Source: Paludibacteraceae bacterium
Lineage (GTDB): Bacteria > Bacteroidota > Bacteroidia > Bacteroidales > Paludibacteraceae
Assembly (NCBI GenBank): GCA_017551675.1
Contig: JAFZLC010000040.1
Span: 1 to 64,000 of the forward strand
Length of the DNA: 64,000 nucleotides
Direction: 5' to 3'
Part shown: one piece after another, positions 57,110 through 64,000 of the stretch
Numbering within the stretch: the first letter of the stretch is position 1
Layout of the letters: each line of letters begins with the position of its first letter
Made by a program: the position numbers and the translations under genes
Notes under the pieces: model-generated
What the model was told of the DNA's origin: nothing
Database searches by the model: none
The model's input: the letters and a program-made list of their open reading frames with translations, nothing else

Positions 57110-57478
57110 ATGGCCGCTATTATCGGAACAATTGCCTTTTCAATCGTAATCGTTTTATCCATACTGATTATCTGTGGATTACCCCTAGGAGAATTAACCA
57201 TGGGCGGACAACACAAAGTGTTTCCTCCGCGGCTAAGAATCATTTTAATCTCACAATTGTTCTTACAGCTATTCTTTGTCGTCATCCTCTTACAAATGGG
57301 AGGCTACCTACCCTTATGGTTTTCCGAGCGAACAACAAGAATAATAGCTATCGTCATGGCTGTATATCTTTCAATCAACACCCTGATGAACTTTATTTCC
57401 AAAAGCAAAAAAGAAAAATACATCATGACTCCATTGTCACTGATCACAGCCATCTGCTTTTGGGTTACAATACTATAA
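57110..57478 (+). CDS. Small integral membrane protein of unknown function
   Basis: A 122-residue protein with four predicted membrane spans (about residues 2-25, 43-65, 75-95 and 104-122) and a short conserved-looking loop PLGELTMGGQHKVFPPRLR between the first two. The G-E-x-x-MGG-x-x-x-x-P pattern suggests a conserved small-membrane-protein family, but I cannot name it. It precedes the flavin-binding-fold gene by 25 nt. Confidence 0.65.
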   Translation: MAAIIGTIAFSIVIVLSILIICGLPLGELTMGGQHKVFPPRLRIILISQLFLQLFFVVILLQMGGYLPLWFSERTTRIIAIVMAVYLSINTLMNFISKSKKEKYIMTPLSLITAICFWVTIL

Positions 57479-57503
57479 ATAGCACTAACTAAAAACAAAA
57501 GAT

Positions 57504-57932
57504 ATGACAAAAGAAGAGCTTTTTAAATTAATGAATGAACATCCTGTGATGTACGTAGCCACCAACGACAATGGTCAGCCACGTGTGCGAGGCATATTGA
57601 TGTTCAAAGCAGATGAGAATGGTATTGTGTTCCACACTGGTGTAACAAAAGATTTCTACCGTCAATTGATAGCCGACCCTCGTTCTGAAGTATGTTTTGC
57701 TTGTGGCAAATACCAAATACGAGTAGAAGGAAAATTCGATTTGGTGGAAGATCGAGCAATAAAAGAGGAGATTGTCAACCATCCTTCTCGCAAGTTCCTT
57801 CAACCATGGAGAGCGCAGCAAGGTGATGAAGCATTCTTCAACTTTCTAAAAGTGTTCCGTATGCAACATGGCAAAGCGTATGTATGGTGCATGGAGGACA
57901 ACTTCAAACCAAAAGAGTACATTGAGTTATAA
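57504..57932 (+). CDS. Pyridoxamine 5'-phosphate oxidase-fold (flavin-binding) protein
   Basis: A 142-residue split-barrel protein: MYVATNDNGQPRVRGILMFKADENGIVFHTG and PRSEVCFACGKYQIRVEGKFDLVED are the typical FMN-binding strands of the PNPOx-like family. It probably binds FMN or F420-like cofactors; the actual reaction is unknown, with detoxifying reductase activity possible. Likely cotranscribed with the small membrane protein. Confidence 0.87.
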   Translation: MTKEELFKLMNEHPVMYVATNDNGQPRVRGILMFKADENGIVFHTGVTKDFYRQLIADPRSEVCFACGKYQIRVEGKFDLVEDRAIKEEIVNHPSRKFLQPWRAQQGDEAFFNFLKVFRMQHGKAYVWCMEDNFKPKEYIEL

Positions 57933-57953
57933 TATATTTGAGGAAGATAATCC

Positions 57954-58000
57954 GCCAGGGGTTTACCGACCGTCCGTAAACTACGATTACAACCCTTGGC
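57954..58000. repeat. Compound palindrome downstream of the PNPOx-fold gene
   Basis: Outer arms GCCAGGGGTT (57954-57963) and AACCCTTGGC (57991-58000), one G-U pair, with a nested GTTTAC (57961-57966) / GTAAAC (57976-57981) alternative stem. It could terminate the upstream gene or be a REP-like element. Confidence 0.5.
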
Positions 58001-58045
58001 ATTCTCTTTCCCCTCCTAGTTTTTCTGCCTATTTGTAAAGACGCG

Positions 58046-58061
58046 TTCTATAAATTCACCT
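58046..58061 (+). repeat. Short imperfect palindromic repeat, copy 3
   Basis: GTTCTATAAATTCACC, the same core as copies 1 and 2, upstream of the ORF6N gene. The left arm is replaced by GACGC. Confidence 0.55.
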
Positions 58062-58129
58062 ATAGTTCTATCTGTAAATAACGACAATCATGGCAATAAA
58101 AAAGTATCAACCTGTAAAGAATATAAAAA

Positions 58130-59059
58130 ATGAAAGATAATACTGACTTGGCAGAGAAAGCCAATTTGCAACCAGGATCTGCGAATAAGATTGATATTGA
58201 GAATATGATTTTCAATATTCGAGGGCAACAAGTTATGCTTGACCGAGATTTAGCAAGATTGTATAATGTCGAGACGAAAGTGTTGAATCAAGCAGTCAAA
58301 AGGAATTTAGAACGATTTCCAGATCGATTTAGATTTCAACTAACAGAAACAGAGACAGATAAACTGGTCACAAATTGTGACCGGTTGATTGTTTTACGAC
58401 ACTCAACTGTATGTCCATACGTTTTTACAGAACAAGGTGTTGCGATGCTCTCGTCTGTACTACGCAGTCAAACTGCCGCAGAAGTCAGCGTACAAATAAT
58501 GGATGCATTTGTTGCTATGCGACACTTTATAGTTTCAAACGCTGATGTATTTCAAAGGCTAGCTATTGTTGAACAAAATCAATTAACTATATTTGCTCAC
58601 CAAACTGAAACTGACAATAAATTAAATGAAGTCTTCAATCGTTTAGAAGCAGGTATTCATGTACCTTCACAGGGCATCTTTTTTGATGGTCAGATATTTG
58701 ATGCATATACATTTGTATGTAATTTGGTTCGTATGGCTAAAAAAAGCATTATTTTATTCGATAACTACATTGACGACACCGTGCTATTGATGCTCGACAA
58801 ACGAAAGAGTGAGGTCACTGCTCACATCTACACAAAGAAGATTACTCCTCAATTGAGATCAGACATCAATCGACACAATGCACAATACGAACCAATTACC
58901 GTGGAGGAATTCGCCAATGCACATGATCGTTTTTTCTGTATTGATAATGACGTTTACCATATCGGTGCATCACTCAAAGATTTAGGCAAGAAATGGTTCG
59001 CTTTCAGCAAGATGGAAATTACAACAGACGTTTTATCTCAAAAAGTTAGAGAAACTTAG
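58130..59059 (+). CDS. ORF6N domain protein with C-terminal PLD-like domain
   Basis: A 309-residue protein. Residues ~22-110 are an ORF6N (phage KilA-N-related) DNA-binding domain: MIFNIRGQQVMLDRDLARLYNVETKVLNQAV, KRNLERFPDRFRFQLT, PYVFTEQGVAMLSSVLRS. A coiled linker (~120-175) leads to a C-terminal domain with HDRFFCID, a variant HKD motif (His265, Arg267, Asp272), plus YHIGASLKDLGKKWFAFSKM, as in half-size phospholipase D-like proteins. ORF6N proteins are common in Bacteroidetes accessory islands. It converges on the type III restriction gene and shares a palindrome with it. Function unknown; regulation or DNA processing in defence is inferred from context only. Confidence 0.85.
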   Translation: MKDNTDLAEKANLQPGSANKIDIENMIFNIRGQQVMLDRDLARLYNVETKVLNQAVKRNLERFPDRFRFQLTETETDKLVTNCDRLIVLRHSTVCPYVFTEQGVAMLSSVLRSQTAAEVSVQIMDAFVAMRHFIVSNADVFQRLAIVEQNQLTIFAHQTETDNKLNEVFNRLEAGIHVPSQGIFFDGQIFDAYTFVCNLVRMAKKSIILFDNYIDDTVLLMLDKRKSEVTAHIYTKKITPQLRSDINRHNAQYEPITVEEFANAHDRFFCIDNDVYHIGASLKDLGKKWFAFSKMEITTDVLSQKVRET

Positions 59060-59086
59060 TAGAGGCACGTTATGCCGTGCCTCTAC
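59059..59086. repeat. REP-like palindrome at convergent gene ends
   Basis: A perfect 11-bp stem GTAGAGGCACG / CGTGCCTCTAC with a 6-nt loop. Its first base is the last base of the ORF6N gene's TAG stop, and the other arm contains the TAG stop of the restriction gene. It may act as a bidirectional terminator. Confidence 0.7.
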
Positions 59087-61842
59087 AAAAATAGGTTCCA
59101 ATCATCTGCCTTTTCGTAAGTATATTCTGTGGCATCGTTGAGATACCACAACCCGTTTCTCTTTTCAACTATACCGCCAACATATTTGTATTTCTCGCTG
59201 TTTTGATTCAACTCTGTAATATGCTTTGCCAAGCATTCCGCCTTATCTTTCGTTTCTTGCGATTTGGCAGTGATGCCGCCCTTGGTGTCGTAGATACCGA
59301 TGCTGTTGTCTTTAAATTTGACAATCCAATCGGGATAGAAGACACGCATCTCATTGGTTGTGCCATCTATGTAACGGAATCCTAAATCTTCTTTGCCAGT
59401 CCCGTTTTTCAGCCACCATTCAATTTTGTCTGCTTTTTGTTCCAGATAATCGATAAACTGCGTCTCGTTTTTTCTTCCGTTATACTCTTTCGCAAGATAT
59501 AAATCCACCAAACTGAGTTTGTTTGGATAGATTTCGTAATCAGTCGGACAACTTCTCTCTGTGCTGATGACAAAAGGTGTCGGTGTCTTCTCCATTGCCT
59601 CTTTACGTTTTTCCTCCAACTGCTTCTTCAATACTGGATAATAGTCCTTGATGGCTTGCGTGATGGCTGGACGGAATTTACTGTCAGCATTCCTAAAAAT
59701 ATCCTTGATGAAAACTTTATAAAAATCGGTCTCGATGTATGTCTGTAACGCATAATGTTTAAACCATACTCGTAACGCTGATTTTAGTTTTTGATAAGAT
59801 CGGGCCGCATTGCCTATGGTCGCTTCAGCATCATCCTGCTCTGTAATCAACTGGTAGCATAAGTTCGTGAAGATTTTCTCCACATCATTGGCGGATATTT
59901 CATACCGTGTGGTCTCATTTTCAGATGCTTGGTCAATCGTTTTAAAACGAGCATTCACCATAATGTCCTGACTTAATTTAGGTGATATGTCAACGCCTTT
60001 TTCTTGTAATTTAGAACCACCGTCATTCATAATTTGCTCTCCATCTATTCCAAACCATCGATTCATCGATTGAATGAATATGTTTTGAAACTCGCTGGCC
60101 TTTCCCACGTCACCATAAGTGGTACGTGAGATAAACTCCGTCTTCAAAGCGGGGTCGAGAACGAAACTTGTTAGTTTGTGACCTCTTATTTCTTCTTTAA
60201 AGTTATTTACAGATACCGTCAGAGCCGTTTCTGCCATGTTTTGGCTCTCCCTTGGTATGGCTGCCTCTATTTCTTCTTTGGTCTCATTTATAATGGCATC
60301 GCACTTTTTGACCACTTCATCTATCGCACGTTTTTCCGCCTCCTTTTCCTTGCTATCTTCCTTTGCAGATCCGTATTCGAATTGCGGTTCAGACACGTAT
60401 AGAGACAACAGATTTTCCTCAACATTGGATAGCTTTTTGCAAACCTTCGACACCATATCTTCCACTACCACCTTTTGTCCTTCATTTTTAGCAACTATTC
60501 GTTTCTGAAGTTCTGTCTTTATTTTCTCTTTCAACGATGAAACAGCGAATACCATTCGTTGCGTTGTCTGCATCTTTGCCGTAATGGTCTTTGGTTTGTT
60601 GGGATCTGTTTCTGGTATTTTATCCACCTCGTTACGTGAATAGTTGGTATAGAGATAACCTGTCTGCAGGGCAGGATATTCATCCAATCGTTTGTCGTGG
60701 ACAGCCATACGGCGGATTCGTCCCAACGTCTGTGTGCGAAATGTATCTGACTTTATCTCCCTGAACATCACCAATATATGTGCTCGCGGGCAATCCCAAC
60801 CCGTACCTGCAGCATATTTAAACAGGAGGAAAGCAACATGACTTTTATTGTCCGTAATGGTCTTTAACGCTTCAGTCTTAGGCACTCCACTCAACCATGA
60901 GACAATCTGATTCGACTCGATTTTTTTCACCATCTTCAGATACCTCATCACCAAGGTCTCTTTCTTCTCCACACCACGAGCCTCGGCATCCTTGTCGTCG
61001 TCTGGCAACTGAATGAGCACCAGCGGATTGATTTCCGCCCCGTAAGCTTTCCACTCCTCTATCAGCTGTTCTCGCTTCTCGATCGCCAAGTCGAGCATGA
61101 GTTTGTCCAAATCCTCCTCTTCATAGCGTTTCAAATCCTCTTCGGTCTGACTGACAATCTCCTTTTTGATGAGTCCTTCTTCAATCACATCTTTGATATT
61201 GACCTCGACCCAGCCAGCCTTGTGGTTTCTTACATCACTGAAGGAGGGTTCCTTTTCAGGCGTGGCACTTACTTTGACGATAATCCTTGGATTGAGCGGA
61301 TTGATCACATCACGGTAGGCTGATTCGGTGACGTTCTTATGACTCTCATCGATGATCATGATGATTTGACGACCTTCCGCTAACGTGTTTTCCGCCACAT
61401 CCTCGAAATAGAATCCAGCCTCCTTAATCAATTCAGGTTCCTCCGGACGACGGTTCTGCCGGTCGGCTGCACGACGAGACACCAATTTCTGCCAATTGAG
61501 AAAGAGAATGTCATTCTTCTTCAACTTGCCTTGCGAGAAATCTGCGATGGTGAGAAGTTTGTTACTAAGGTTGGGAAAGAAATAATCCATAAATTTCTCT
61601 TTGCTTTGCATAGCAAGTTCGTCTGAAAAAGTAATCCAGACGAATGCCACATCCTCGTCCCAGTCGGGTTGACGGCTGAGAGCGTCGATGAAGTGGGTGG
61701 TCATAAAGGTCTTGCCGCTACCTGTGGGAGCTTTAAGCGTTAGTTCTGCTGTGGAATCGTTGTGATTCCACAGATTTTTGAAACTTACGAGCATCTCATC
61801 GATAGCACGTTGTTGGAATGGAAAAGCGTTATATAGAGCCAT
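59083..61842 (-). CDS. Type III restriction endonuclease subunit (Res)
   Basis: A 919-residue SF2 helicase-nuclease. Walker A APTGSGKT is at residues 38-45, the DESH box at 165-168 and motif III SATPEKE at ~192-198. Helicase motifs V/VI are in KYAAGTGWDCPRAHILV and TLGRIRRMA. The C terminus has a PD-(D/E)xK nuclease core: YPDWIVKF..IGIYDTKGG. It cleaves DNA after collision of translocating complexes bound to unmethylated sites. Downstream of mod by 3 nt, one operon. Its stop codon is supplied by the palindrome at 59059-59086. Confidence 0.93.
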   Translation of the reverse strand: MALYNAFPFQQRAIDEMLVSFKNLWNHNDSTAELTLKAPTGSGKTFMTTHFIDALSRQPDWDEDVAFVWITFSDELAMQSKEKFMDYFFPNLSNKLLTIADFSQGKLKKNDILFLNWQKLVSRRAADRQNRRPEEPELIKEAGFYFEDVAENTLAEGRQIIMIIDESHKNVTESAYRDVINPLNPRIIVKVSATPEKEPSFSDVRNHKAGWVEVNIKDVIEEGLIKKEIVSQTEEDLKRYEEEDLDKLMLDLAIEKREQLIEEWKAYGAEINPLVLIQLPDDDKDAEARGVEKKETLVMRYLKMVKKIESNQIVSWLSGVPKTEALKTITDNKSHVAFLLFKYAAGTGWDCPRAHILVMFREIKSDTFRTQTLGRIRRMAVHDKRLDEYPALQTGYLYTNYSRNEVDKIPETDPNKPKTITAKMQTTQRMVFAVSSLKEKIKTELQKRIVAKNEGQKVVVEDMVSKVCKKLSNVEENLLSLYVSEPQFEYGSAKEDSKEKEAEKRAIDEVVKKCDAIINETKEEIEAAIPRESQNMAETALTVSVNNFKEEIRGHKLTSFVLDPALKTEFISRTTYGDVGKASEFQNIFIQSMNRWFGIDGEQIMNDGGSKLQEKGVDISPKLSQDIMVNARFKTIDQASENETTRYEISANDVEKIFTNLCYQLITEQDDAEATIGNAARSYQKLKSALRVWFKHYALQTYIETDFYKVFIKDIFRNADSKFRPAITQAIKDYYPVLKKQLEEKRKEAMEKTPTPFVISTERSCPTDYEIYPNKLSLVDLYLAKEYNGRKNETQFIDYLEQKADKIEWWLKNGTGKEDLGFRYIDGTTNEMRVFYPDWIVKFKDNSIGIYDTKGGITAKSQETKDKAECLAKHITELNQNSEKYKYVGGIVEKRNGLWYLNDATEYTYEKADDWNLFL

Positions 61843-61845
61843 GAT

Positions 61846-63750
61846 TTACTGATTTATAGATTTGTAGACATCGAGAATGGGTTGTGGAATCGCTTTAAGG
61901 GCGATGCCACGTAGATCGTCGAATTCGCTTTCGAAAATGTCGGGTGTACCCCAACAGAAAATATAGACGTTGATTTTGGGTATGGACAAAACGTTCAATG
62001 TCTCTTTTAATGACTGCAATTTTTCAATTTCCGCTACAAATTCGGGCAATTTTGCATAATTTTCCGTGAAAAATATGGCGGTGTACATTGAGGCTTTTTC
62101 CTTATTATCCGCAAATATTTGGTACGTATCGGTATGTGCGATTTCCTCCAGCGTATTTTCGCCCAAAGCGAGAAGATACCCAGCCTTACGTGATAGTTCC
62201 ACACGGTCGGCATCAATAGCATTATGGCTGGCATTTTTGCCAACAAAGGCAGTGCGATAATATTTCAATCGTCCACCTAGCCCTTCCATCTGTTTCCCTT
62301 TGGCATTGGTATAGCCACACATCACACGGCGGTTCCGTTCATAAGTGACATTCTCGCAGATATTATTGTCTCCCTCTCTTTGCTGCACTAAGATGCATTG
62401 TCGATGTCCGCCATCCTCCGCATTAAGTTTCATCGTGGCGTGTAGCGTTGTTCCAGAACCAGCGAAAAAGTCAAGAATGGTGGAATTTTCCCAACTAGTC
62501 ATTTGAATGATTTGGAGAATTAATCTTATAGGTTTTTTACCATTGGCATAAACAACATCTCCTTCCTTTGAAACATTGCCCATATCTTTATAAAATTCCT
62601 CCCACCAATCGCCTCTTATTTTTCTTAATCCATAGTCATTATTGAAATTATCACATTGTCCAAATGATGATTGTAGATTTAATAATTGCCTTAATTTATT
62701 ACCATTGTTAATAATGAAAAATATTTTATCATCTCTTTTTACTTTATAAACCTTCCCTTCTTCGAAATCATCGATATTGAATCCTGTTATTTTATCATCT
62801 GCAAATATGTTAGATACATTTTCTGAAACAAATTCTCGAAACGTAGGCTCTTCAAAATACATATCAGTTGCATTTCTCCACTTTATATTGGGGTATCTCT
62901 GAAGAAATACATCTTTTAAATTACACAATTGGTTGTCGTTTGTTATATATTTTGAATAATGACCATCAAATTCTGGTCTGTAATCATATAATATTCGCCT
63001 TGCTATATCTTTTCTTCCATTCTTAGAATAAACCAATATATACTCTGCATTTTTTACAATGTTTCCCAACTGTGCAGCTTTCACTTTCATTCCTTGTGTT
63101 GCTGACATCTCAACATGAATTGTGGTAACAAAATTCTCCTCCCCAAACACCTTATCACACAGTAGTTTCAAATTCGCCTGTTCGTTATCATCAATAGAAA
63201 TAAAGATTACACCACGGTCTGAGAGAAGGCTCTTTGCTAATTCAAGGCGTTTGCTCATAAAAGAGAGCCAATAACTATGACGTAAAGGATGGTCTGTTGG
63301 TACTGGCGAACCATCTGGGAATTCCTTTAGGATACGTTTGTCCTTATAGGTAAATCCATCACTGCCTGTATTATAAGGAGGATCGATATAAATCACATCG
63401 ATTTTACCACGGTGAGTATAATTTAAACATGTGAGTGCGTGATAGTTATCACCTTCAATAATAATATGGGGCGATGTTTCGTCGTCTGAATGCGTATCAA
63501 TTGCCTTTCCCTTCACCTCTTCGAGGATAGGAATTTTATTTTCTGATTCTGTCTCGAAGGCTTCGGGTACATCGAGCCAGGTTAGTCCATAACGTTGTTC
63601 CTTAATTTGGCTGTGCAGACGTGCTATTTCCTTCTCTAATTCACGGATTTTAATTTGCAATTCTGCGGTTGATGGAATGTCGGACGGCAGAGATGCAATG
63701 CATTGCGTCTCTACAATGGAATCATTGTTCGAATTATTTTTTACAGTCAT
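61846..63750 (-). CDS. Type III restriction-modification methyltransferase subunit (Mod)
   Basis: A 634-residue adenine-N6 methyltransferase and specificity subunit. A coiled coil (~28-52) precedes YGLTWLDVPEAFE. The catalytic motif IV DPPYNTGSDGF is at 123-132, and the SAM motif I FAGSGTT at about 427-433, giving the beta-class order typical of type III Mods. The ~270-residue stretch between them is the target recognition domain; it is more AT-rich than the flanks (62520-63060), as usual for variable TRDs. Residues ~13-21 (VETQCIASL) are encoded by a REP-like palindrome. Start ATG at 63750 abuts a repeat. Confidence 0.93.
   Translation of the reverse strand: MTVKNNSNNDSIVETQCIASLPSDIPSTAELQIKIRELEKEIARLHSQIKEQRYGLTWLDVPEAFETESENKIPILEEVKGKAIDTHSDDETSPHIIIEGDNYHALTCLNYTHRGKIDVIYIDPPYNTGSDGFTYKDKRILKEFPDGSPVPTDHPLRHSYWLSFMSKRLELAKSLLSDRGVIFISIDDNEQANLKLLCDKVFGEENFVTTIHVEMSATQGMKVKAAQLGNIVKNAEYILVYSKNGRKDIARRILYDYRPEFDGHYSKYITNDNQLCNLKDVFLQRYPNIKWRNATDMYFEEPTFREFVSENVSNIFADDKITGFNIDDFEEGKVYKVKRDDKIFFIINNGNKLRQLLNLQSSFGQCDNFNNDYGLRKIRGDWWEEFYKDMGNVSKEGDVVYANGKKPIRLILQIIQMTSWENSTILDFFAGSGTTLHATMKLNAEDGGHRQCILVQQREGDNNICENVTYERNRRVMCGYTNAKGKQMEGLGGRLKYYRTAFVGKNASHNAIDADRVELSRKAGYLLALGENTLEEIAHTDTYQIFADNKEKASMYTAIFFTENYAKLPEFVAEIEKLQSLKETLNVLSIPKINVYIFCWGTPDIFESEFDDLRGIALKAIPQPILDVYKSINQ
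63689..63712. repeat. REP-like palindrome inside the mod coding sequence
   Basis: A 24-nt loopless palindrome (AGAGATGCAATG / CATTGCGTCTCT, one G-U pair). Core matches the hairpin at 8065-8092. It is read in frame near the Mod N terminus. Confidence 0.7.
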
Positions 63751-63772
63751 TTTTGGCGAAATTTCTGTTGCG
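63751..63772 (+). repeat. ~22-nt repeat R, copy 1
   Basis: Starts TTTTGGCGAA and ends TCTGTTGCG; directly adjacent to the mod ATG. Identical to copy 3. Confidence 0.75.
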
Positions 63773-63807
63773 TGATTAATTATTTATTGTACATTCATAA
63801 CAAGCGA

Positions 63808-63874
63808 CGTGGGCCACTTGTTCGCAACAGAGGTATCGCCAAACACCCACAAGAAACAACAAGATAAGCCCACG
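63808..63874. other. Long imperfect hairpin upstream of mod
   Basis: CGTGGGC (63808-63814) pairs with GCCCACG (63868-63874), and CTTGTT (63817-63822) with AACAAG (63858-63863), across a 35-nt loop that contains the inverted copy of repeat R. Confidence 0.5.
63823..63843 (-). repeat. ~21-nt repeat R, copy 2 (inverted)
   Basis: On the minus strand reads TTTGGCGATACC..CTGTTGCG, differing from copies 1 and 3 at a few central bases. Confidence 0.65.
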
Positions 63875-63930
63875 CCTAAGCGGAGGTTACCTTTTATAGC
63901 TGTTTCCTGTTTTATTCTATTGATTTAAAA

Positions 63931-63952
63931 TTTTGGCGAAATTTCTGTTGCG
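63931..63952 (+). repeat. ~22-nt repeat R, copy 3
   Basis: Identical over 22 nt to the copy at 63751-63772, in the same orientation, 180 bp apart. Confidence 0.75.
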
Positions 63953-64000
63953 AGAATAAAAGCTAACACTTTGACATTATGTCAATTATATATTTATATC

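Noticed and set aside
58090-58140. A 16-codon open frame overlapping the ORF6N start
   Set aside because: Too short, no domain, and no evidence of translation; a leader peptide cannot be distinguished from chance.
63797-63890. Integron attC-like site (TAAC ... GTTA flanking a long hairpin)
   Set aside because: The arms do not fit the RYYYAAC/GTTRRRY core sites, no integrase is present, and the adjacent genes are far larger than usual cassettes.
63751-63952. CRISPR array
   Set aside because: Only three repeat copies, mixed orientation and unequal spacing (about 50 and 87 nt); no cas gene in the window.

Overview
The window reads as chromosomal DNA from an anaerobic member of the Bacteroidales, probably a gut or rumen fibre degrader. 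Evidence: many intergenic regions carry the Bacteroidetes -7 box TAnnTTTG, often with a TTG/TTTG near -33; the primary sigma factor is the short 289-residue type; there are three proteins with type IX secretion (T9SS) C-terminal sorting domains; there are many LxxC lipoproteins; and ribonucleotide reduction is by oxygen-sensitive NrdD/NrdG. The DNA is AT-rich and densely coded. I see no insertion sequence, prophage, CRISPR array or SusC/SusD pair.

Layout. 0-6.8 kb: a zinc-ribbon coiled-coil protein cut by the left edge, a secreted alpha/beta-hydrolase lipoprotein, alaS, and, divergent from alaS, an overlapping trio (M23 peptidase, MerR regulator, TRIC-type channel). 7-16 kb: a T9SS cargo protein, a DUF2147 protein, a MATE exporter, nrdD-nrdG, and an outer-membrane porin paired with a DASS/SLC13 anion symporter. 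16-20 kb: a three-gene biotin-dependent acyl-CoA carboxylase operon (biotin carboxylase, biotin carrier, carboxyltransferase). 20-34.4 kb: a second T9SS cargo protein, a patatin/outer-membrane-barrel protein, a lipoprotein, rpoD, a metallo-beta-lactamase-fold hydrolase, tamB divergent from tsaD, and two envelope proteins. 34.5-39 kb, mostly minus strand: panB, a sulfatase-modifying-factor-like secreted protein with a membrane partner, and an omega-amidase/acyltransferase pair. 39-46 kb: a lipoprotein, a secreted endonuclease/exonuclease/phosphatase-fold enzyme, a LytS/LytTR two-component pair, a FAD-dependent oxidoreductase and an amidohydrolase. 46-50.4 kb: an ACT-domain protein with phenylacetate-CoA ligase, then a small PspC gene (48202-48381) directly ahead of uvrB. 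50.8-54.6 kb: one 1253-residue secreted enzyme carrying an SGNH acetylesterase, a GH11 xylanase, a CBM6, a CE15 glucuronoyl esterase and a T9SS signal. 54.7-58 kb: tRNA-Ser(GCT), mltG, an unknown secreted protein, a membrane protein and a flavin/PNP-oxidase-fold protein. 58-64 kb: an ORF6N/PLD-like protein and a type III restriction-modification pair, set among palindromic repeats.

How the parts fit. The 1253-residue protein could deacetylate xylan, cut its backbone and break glucuronate-lignin esters from a single cell-surface polypeptide; this is the most striking object here. The second region of interest is the 58-64 kb defence module. A REP-like palindrome lies inside the mod reading frame, another supplies stop codons at the convergent 3' ends, and three copies of a ~21-nt repeat in mixed orientation lie immediately upstream of mod.
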